The translations under genes and the position numbers were made by a program. A DNA stretch of 64,000 nt from Cladorhizidae sp. MBARI D1340-BT2 (lineage: Eukaryota; Porifera; Demospongiae; Poecilosclerida; Cladorhizidae), in contig JAQNBH010000003.1 in the NCBI GenBank assembly GCA_028752905.1, positions 38,500,472 through 38,564,471 on the forward strand, written 5' to 3'. Below the pieces are notes generated by a model, which was not told the origin of the DNA, did no database searches, and saw nothing but the letters and a program-made list of their open reading frames with translations. This document shows positions 55,801 to 64,000 of the stretch, one piece after another; position 1 is the first letter of the stretch, and the number at the start of each line of letters is the position of its first letter.

Positions 55801-58800
55801 GTTATACACCTAGCATCGTTATACACCTAGCATGGTTATACACCTAGCATGGTTATACACCTAGCATGGTTATATACCTAGCATGGTTATATACCTAGCA
55901 TGGTTATATACCTAGCATGGTTATATATCTGGCATAGTTATACACCTAGCATGGTTATACAATTAGCATGGTTATACACCTAGCATGGTTATATACCTAG
56001 CATGGTTATATACCTAGCATGGTTATATACCTAGCATAGTTATACACCTAGCATGGTTATACAATTAACATGGTTATACACCTAGCATGGTTATATACCT
56101 AGCATAGCTATACACCTAGCATGGTTATACACCTAGCATGGTTATATACCTAGCATGGTTATATACCTAGCATGGTTATATACCTAGCATGGTTATATAC
56201 CTAACATGGTTATACACCTAGCATGGTTGTATACCTAGCATGGTTATATACCTAGCATGGTTATATACCTAGCATGGTTATATACCTAGAATGGTTATAC
56301 ACCTAGCATGGTTATACAATTAGCATGGTTATACACCTAGCATGGTTATATACCTAGCATGGTTATATACCTAGCATGGTTATATACCTAGCATGGTTAT
56401 ATACCTAACATGGTTATACACCTAGCATGGTTATATACCTAGCATGGTTATATACCTAGCATGGTTATATACCTAGCATGGTTATACACCTAGCATGGTT
56501 ATATACCTAGCATGGTTATATACCTAACATTGTTATATACCTAGCATGGTTATATACCTAGCATAGTTATACACCTAGCATCGTTATACACCTAGCATGG
56601 TTATACACCTAGCATGGTTATACACCTAGCATGGTTATACACCTAGCATGGTTATATACCTAGCATGGTTATATACCTAGCATGGTTATATACCTAGCAT
56701 GGTTATATATCTGGCATAGTTATACACCTAGCATGGTTATACAATTAGCATGGTTATACACCTAGCATGGTTATATACCTAGCATGGTTATATACCTAGC
56801 ATGGTTATATACCTAGCATAGTTATACACCTAGCATGGTTATACAATTAACATGGTTATACACCTAGCATGGTTATATACCTAGCATAGCTATACACCTA
56901 GCATGGTTATACACCTAGCATGGTTATATACCTAGCATGGTTATATACCTAGCATGGTTATATACCTAGCATGGTTATATACCTAACATGGTTATACACC
57001 TAGCATGGTTGTATACCTAGCATGGTTATATACTTAGCATGGTTATATACCTTGCATGGTTATATACCTAGCATGCTTATACACCTAGCATGGTTATACA
57101 ATTAGCATGGTTATACACCTAGCATGGTTATATACCTAGCATGGTTATACACCTAGCATGGTTATACACCTAGCATGGTTATACACCTAGCATGGTTATA
57201 TACCTAGCATGGTTATATACCTAGCATGGTTATATACCTAGCATGGTTATATACCTAGCATAGTTATACACCTAGCATGGTTATACAATTAGCATGGTTA
57301 TACACCTAGCATTGTTATATACCTAGCATAGCTATACACCTAGCATGGTTATACACCTAGCATGGTTATATACCTAGCATGGTTATATACCTAGCATGGT
57401 TATATACCTAGCATGGTTATATACCTAGCATGGTTATACACCTAGCATGGTTATATACCTAGCATGGTTATATACCTAGCATGGTTATATACCTAGCATG
57501 GTTATATACCTAGCATGGTTATATACCTAGCATGGTTATACAATTAGCATGGTTATACACATAGCATGGTTATATACCTAGCATGGTTATACACCTAGCA
57601 TGGTTATACACCTAGCATGGTTATATACCTAGCATGGTTATATACCTAGCATGGTTATACACCTAGCATGCTTATACAATTAGCATGGTTATATACCTAG
57701 CATGGTTATATACCTAGCATGGTTATATACCTAGCATGGTTATATACCTAGCATGGTTGTACACCTAGCATGGTTATATACCTAGCATGGTTATATACCT
57801 AGCATGGTTATATACCTAGCATGGTTATATACCTAGCATGGTTATACACCTAGCATGGTTATACAATTAGCATGGTTATACACCTAGCATGGTTATATAC
57901 CTAGCATGGTTATATACCTAGCATAGTTATACACCTAGCATGGTTATACACCTAGCATGGTTATACACCTAGCATGGTTATATACCTAGCATGGTTATAT
58001 ACCTAGCATGGTTATATACCTAGCATAGTTATACACCTAGCATGGTTATACAATTAGCATGGTTATACACCTAGCATGGTTATATACCTAGCATGGTTAT
58101 ACACCTAGCATGGTTATACACCTAGCATGGTTATATACCTAGCATGGTTATATACCTAGCATGGTTATATACCTAGCATGGTTATACACCTAGCATGGTT
58201 ATATACCTAGCATGGTTATATACCTAACATTGTTATATACCTAGCATGGTTATATACCTAGCATAGTTATACACCTAGCATCGTTATACACCTAGCATGG
58301 TTATACACCTAGCATGGTTATACACCTAGCATGGTTATATACCTAGCATGGTTATATACCTAGCATGGTTATATACCTAGCATGGTTATATATCTGGCAT
58401 AGTTATACACCTAGCATGGTTATACAATTAGCATGGTTATACACCTAGCATGGTTATATACCTAGCATGGTTATATACCTAGCATGGTTATATACCTAGC
58501 ATAGTTATACACCTAGCATGGTTATACAATTAACATGGTTATACACCTAGCATGGTTATATACCTAGCATAGCTATACACCTAGCATGGTTATACACCTA
58601 GCATGGTTATATACCTAGCATGGTTATATACCTAGCATGGTTATATACCTAGCATGGTTATATACCTAACATGGTTATACACCTAGCATGGTTGTATACC
58701 TAGCATGGTTATATACCTAGCATGGTTATATACCTAGCATGGTTATATACCTAGAATGGTTATACACCTAGCATGGTTATACAATTAGCATGGTTATACA

Positions 58801-61800
58801 CCTAGCATGGTTATATACCTAGCATGGTTATATACCTAGCATGGTTATATACCTAGCATGGTTATATACCTAACATGGTTATACACCTAGCATGGTTGTA
58901 TACCTAGCATGGTTATATACCTAGCATGGTTATATACCTAGCATGGTTATATACCTAGCATGGTTATACACCTAGCATGGTTATATACCTAGCATGGTTA
59001 TATACCTAACATTGTTATATACCTAGCATGGTTATATACCTAGCATAGTTATACACCTAGCATCGTTATACACCTAGCATGGTTATACACCTAGCATGGT
59101 TATACACCTAGCATGGTTATATACCTAGCATGGTTATATACCTAGCATGGTTATATACCTAGCATGGTTATATATCTGGCATAGTTATACACCTAGCATG
59201 GTTATACAATTAGCATGGTTATACACCTAGCATGGTTATATACCTAGCATGGTTATATACCTAGCATGGTTATATACCTAGCATAGTTATACACCTAGCA
59301 TGGTTATACAATTAACATGGTTATACACCTAGCATGGTTATATACCTAGCATAGCTATACACCTAGCATGATTATATACCTAGCATGGTTATATACCTAG
59401 CATGGTTATATACCTAGCATAGTTATACACCTAGCATGGTTATACAATTAACATGGTTATACACCTAGCATGGTTATATACCTAGCATAGTTATACACCT
59501 AGCATGGTTATACACCTAGCATGGTTATACACCTAGCATGGTTATATACCTAGCATGGTTATATACCTAGCATGGTTATATACCTAGCATAGTTATACAC
59601 CTAGTATGGTTATACAATTAGCATGGTTATACACCTAGCATGGTTATATACCTAGCATGGTTATACACCTAGCATGGTTATACACCTAGCATGGTTATAC
59701 ACCTAGCATGGTTATATACCTAGCATGGTTATATACCTAGCATGGTTATATACCTAGCATGGTTATATACCTAGCATAGTTATACACCTAGCATGGTTAT
59801 ACAATTAGCATGGTTATACACCTAGCATTGTTATATACCTAGCATAGCTATACACCTAGCATGGTTATACACCTAGCATGGTTATATACCTAGCATGGTT
59901 ATATACCTAGCATGGTTATATACCTAGCATGGTTATATACCTAGCATGGTTATACACCTAGCATGGTTATATACCTAGCATGGTTATATACCTAGCATGG
60001 TTATATACCTAGCATGGTTATACAATTAGCATGGTTATACACCTAGCATGGTTATATACCTAGCATGGTTATACACCTAGCATGGTTATACACCTAGCAT
60101 GGTTATATACCTAGCATGGTTATATACCTAGCATGGTTATACACCTAGCATGCTTATACAATTAGCATGGTTATATACCTAGCATGGTTATATACCTAGC
60201 ATGGTTATATACCTAGCATGGTTATATACCTAGCATGGTTATATACCTAGCATGGTTATATACCTAGCATGGTTATACACCTAGCATGGTTATATACCTA
60301 GCATGGTTATATACCTAGCATGGTTATATACCTAGCATGGTTATATACCTAGCATGGTTATACACCTAGCATGGTTATACAATTAGCATGGTTATACACC
60401 TAGCATGGTTATACACCTAGCATGGTTATATACCTAGCATAGTTATACACCTAGCATGGTTATACACCTAGCATGGTTATACACCTAGCATGGTTATATA
60501 CCTAGCATGGTTATATACCTAGCATGGTTATATACCTAGCATAGTTATACACCTAGCATGGTTATACAATTAGCATGGTTATACACCTAGCATGGTTATA
60601 TACCTAGCATGGTTATACACCTAGCATGATTAAACACCTAGCATGGTTATATACCTAGCATGGTTATATACCTAGCATGGTTATACAATTAGCATGGTTA
60701 TACACCTAGCATGGTTATATACCTAGCATAGTTATACACCTAGCATGGTTATACACCTAGCATGGTTATATACCTAGCATGGTTATATACCTAGCATGGT
60801 TATATAGCTAGCATGGTTATATACCTAGCATGGTTATATACCTAGCATGGTTATATACCTAGCATTGTTATACACCTAGCATGGTTATATACCTAGCATG
60901 GTTATATACCTAGCATGGTCATACACCTAGCATGGTTATATACTTAGCATGGTTATATACCTAGCATGGTTATATACCTAGCATGGTTATATACCTAGCA
61001 TAGTTATACACCTAGCATGGTTATACAATTAGCATGGTTATACACCTAGCATGGTTATATACCTAGCATAGTTATACACCTAGTATGGTTATACACCTAG
61101 CATGGTTATATACCTAGCATGGTTATATACCTAGCATGGTTATATACCTAGCATGGTTATATACCTAGCATGGTTATACACCTAGCATGGTTATACAATT
61201 AGCATGGTTATACACCTAGCATGGTTATATACCTAGCATAGTTATACACCTAGCATGGTTATACACCTTGCATGGTTATATACCTAGCATGGTTATACAC
61301 CTAGCATGGTTATACACCTAGCATGGTTATATACCTAGCATGGTTATATACCTAGCATGGTTATATACCTAGCATGGTTATATACCTAGCATGGTTATAT
61401 ACCTAGCATAGTTATACACCTAGCATGGTTATACAATTAGCATGGTTATACACCTAGCATGGTTATATACCTAGCATGGTTATATACCTAGCATAGTTAT
61501 ACACGTAGCATGGTTATACACCTAGCATGGTTATACACCTAGCATGGTTATATACCTAGCATGGTTATATACCTAGCATGGTTATATACCTAGCATGGTT
61601 ATATACCTAGCAGCCCTAACCTAGCATGGTTATACAATTAGCATGGTTATACACCTAGCATGGTTATATACCTAGCATGGTTATATACCTAGCCTAGTTA
61701 TACACCTAGCATGGTTATACACCTAGCGTGGTTATACACCTAGCATGGTTATATACCTAGCATGGTTATATACCTAGCATGGTTATATACCTAGCATGGT

Positions 61801-62497
61801 TATATACCTAGCATAGTTATACACCTAGCATGCTTATACAATTAGCAAGGTTATACACCTAGCATGGTTATATACCTAGCATAGTTATACACTTAGCATG
61901 GTTATACACCTATCATGGTTATATACCTGGCATGGTTATATACCTAACATGGTTATATACATATATACCTAGCATGGTTATATACCTAGCATAGTTATAC
62001 ACCTTGCATGGTTATACAATTAGCATGGTTATACACCTAGCATGGTTATATACCTAGCATAGTTATACACCTAGCATGGTTATACACCTAGCATGGTTAT
62101 ATACCTAGCATGGTTATATACCTAGCATGGTTATATACCTAGCATGGTTATACACCTAGCATGGTTATATACCTAGTATGGTTATATACCTAGCATGGTT
62201 ATATACCTAGCATGGTTATATACCTAGCATAGTTATACACCTAGCATAGTTATACACCTAGCAAGGTTATACACCTAGCATGGTTATATACCTAGCATGG
62301 TTATACACCTAGCATGGTTATATACCTAGCTTGGTTATACACCTAGCATGGTTATAATTATACCTAGCATGGTTATATACCTAGCGTGGTTATACACCTA
62401 GCATGGTTATATACCTAGCATGGTTATATACCTAGCATGGTTATATACCTAGCATAGTTATAGACCTAGCATGGTTATACAATTAGCATGGTTATAC
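52809..62497. repeat. 17-bp satellite array, block 4
   Basis: About 9.7 kb of the monomer between copies C and D. TAACATTG markers at 53108, 53890, 55760, 56525, 58225 and 59007 give spacings of 782, 1870, 765, 1700 and 782 bp, the same set as block 3. The last ~1.7 kb repeats the left flank of the other transposon copies, with an 8-bp insertion (ATATATAC) near 61960 and one monomer fewer. No genes. Confidence 0.97.
61610..61624. repeat. Odd 15-bp monomer GCAGCCCTAACCTAG (block D)
   Basis: 888 bp before copy D. The 9-bp shortfall against A, B and C is explained by the 8-bp gain near 61960 and the loss of one 17-bp monomer. Confidence 0.7.
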
Positions 62498-62817
62498 TAG
62501 GAGTGGGCTATACGGCAGCCAAAATGAAATTTCTGTTATTTTCATTAGGGCTGAGTTTTTTTGTGTTCTATATAACCTATCTCAACATGAAGTGGGGAAA
62601 AAATTGGCCTGGGGTCCAAGAAAAAAGTGTGCAGAGCCCTTTTGTGTTAGCACACCTTACATTTAATGCATGTGAGCGCATTTTAGAGTTTTTCTCATAC
62701 CTCAGGTTCAGCTTTAGGTAGAGACTTCATCTAAAACATTTTTCTGGGGTTATTTAGGACACAGAAAGTCATAAAAGTAATTAGAAAATCATAGAAGTAC
62801 AATTACTGGTCAAGAAA

Positions 62818-62823
62818 TTTATT
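62818..62823 (-). promoter_or_regulatory. Candidate polyadenylation signal AATAAA (copy D)
   Basis: Equivalent of the copy A hexamer, unchanged. Confidence 0.4.
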
Positions 62824-62931
62824 TTGGACTAATATTTAACCACATATTCCACAAAACATATCTTGTATTTCAGGTCCATTACATAAAACAAAACAAGGCT
62901 TCCTCATAGAAAAGTCCCAGGTGCCAGAAAC

Positions 62932-64000
62932 TTACACAGGTACAATCTGCTGCTGGATAGTGTCCTGGATATCATCAATGCCAGGTGGTCGCTGCCAGAG
63001 GTTATCTCCAGTACCAGTGCGTATCAGGTGATCCACCCGGAAGGTTCTGTCCCCATTATCATCAATGTAAAACCCAATATACCATCTCTTGTTGCTTCCC
63101 TCATCCCAGATAACAGCAAGTGGTTGGTTAGGCTGGAACACAGGTTCTTCCTGTGAGATCTCTGCCTCCTGAACGGTGGTTTTGGCTCCTGCCAGTCTTT
63201 CCATGATCTCCTCCTCACACGGAAACTCCGCTGCCTCCTCTGCTTGGTAGTCATCACCTAGGATCACAGTTAGGTTCTCGATCATTTCATTCTCAGACAG
63301 TTTGTTGACTTTGTAAAGGTCCCTGCAGACATCTGAATCATGTAGATGTGTGACTCGCTGGTATTGGATCTCTTGCCTCAAGCAGGTCTTTAGCTCTGGT
63401 AAAAAAAAATTGACAAGCTCCTTCAGTTCTTTGACACATGTAACTGGTCCTCCATGTTTTTTTACATTTCACAAGAAGTTGATCGACAAAATCATTGGCC
63501 CTCACTTTCTTTTCCAGGTTCTCTCTCAACCTTTGTTTCTTCTTCTCCTTCTGATTATTACTCCACGTCACCTCCATGGAGTCTAGGTGTTTTAGGACAG
63601 CAATGGTTGACCTCTCAACTTCATTGAGATGCTTGTCCATGAGCATAAGGTCATCTTTGATCCTCTTTGCCTTGAACAGCCTGTTAGAATGTAGAGCTGA
63701 CTGGGCAGCAAGATAACCAAACTTGGCCAAGTACCTCTCCGTATTCAGGTTGTTTGTTGGCAGGTTCTTCCGTTGGTCTACAGTCAATGTATGGAGAGGA
63801 GTTGCTCGTGCAGTATCTGGGTCACTGCTCCAATACTCACGCTTGCACTGCAATTCTACACCTCTGGCGGCCTGGAGACACATCTCTCCCAGAAGAAAGT
63901 GATCGAGATCGCTTTGTGGAGCATTATGCTCCATTTTCACGTGTATCCACTCTACATGATATATGATAAGGGTGTCCGTCTTTTTATCAGCAAGGTCACT
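62932..64000 (-). pseudogene. Decayed transposase-like gene, copy D (partial)
   Basis: Only the last part of the gene is inside the window. The central frame is open from the window edge at 64000 down to 63338, covering LPTNNLNTER and the uninterrupted ERSTIAVLKHLD region. The C-terminal beta-rich piece runs from about 63466 to 62932. The two frames still change at the T7 run (63457-63463). Whether D also carries the in-frame stop and N-terminal frame change cannot be seen. Confidence 0.75.

Larger units (their letters stand above)
62498..64000 (-). mobile_element. DNA transposon copy D, cut by the window end
   Basis: Left part only: inverted repeat 62498-62636, preceded by GTTATAC at 62491-62497. 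The flanking satellite matches A-C, apart from a TATAGACC variant. It lacks the AT insertion of A and B, so it groups with C in that respect. The right half and right flank lie outside the window. Confidence 0.83.

Noticed and set aside
1..64000. Centromere protein B box in the monomer
   Set aside because: The monomer is also 17 bp, but it lacks the TTCG...CGGG core.
1..64000. tRNA, rRNA or other structured RNA genes
   Set aside because: No cloverleaf-like or rRNA-like sequence was seen in the satellite or the transposon copies.

Overview
The window looks like a satellite-rich stretch of a eukaryotic, probably animal, nuclear genome. Nothing bacterial or phage-like is visible: no operons, no ribosome-binding-site-led gene series, no rRNA or tRNA. 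About 54 kb of the 64 kb is one tandem repeat with a 17-bp monomer, consensus CATGGTTATATACCTAG, always in the same orientation. The rest is four copies of one ~3.37-kb DNA transposon embedded in that satellite. The animal assignment is an inference, from the satellite plus transposon architecture, the AATAAA signal, and my recollection that similar transposase-like proteins occur in aquatic invertebrates. I could not run a search. 

Layout: satellite 1-17147; transposon copy A 17148-20518; satellite 20519-24080; copy B 24081-27451; satellite 27452-49439; copy C 49440-52808; satellite 52809-62497; copy D 62498 to the window end (truncated at 64000). Each copy begins and ends with TAGGAGT.../...ACTCCTA inside imperfect terminal inverted repeats of about 120-140 bp. 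Flanking GTTATAC sequences fit a 7-bp target-site duplication: removing the element and one GTTATAC restores an intact satellite monomer. All four copies sit at the same site in the same run of satellite variants. The simplest history is one insertion that was then multiplied as a passenger while the satellite amplified. 

Each copy carries one long minus-strand gene, broken into pieces and read from about 20198 down to 17582 in copy A. It looks like a DDE/RNase H-like transposase of a superfamily I cannot name. Candidate acidic residues lie in HFDTT, LMTDAVSKN and LPTNNLNTER, and the C-terminus is a small beta-rich domain. Every copy that can be read shares the same lesions: a frame change near 19.85 kb, an in-frame stop near 18.995 kb (TAG in A and B, TAA in C), and an extra base in an A7 run near 18.11 kb. 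Copies A and B share a further 2-bp insertion. The element was therefore probably already dead when amplified, and A and B are sister copies from a 6,933-bp tandem duplication. 

The satellite has several layers of higher-order structure. Variant monomers recur at exact multiples of 17 bp (289, 629, 782, 1683, 1700, 1870 bp). A 4,846-bp tandem duplication covers about 30.4-40.1 kb. A ~2.3-2.4-kb higher-order repeat with 21-bp AATT monomers fills the first ~4.5 kb, and a large block at 7.1-11.6 kb recurs about 33.3 kb downstream. The monomer puts stop codons in all six frames, so the array is non-coding.
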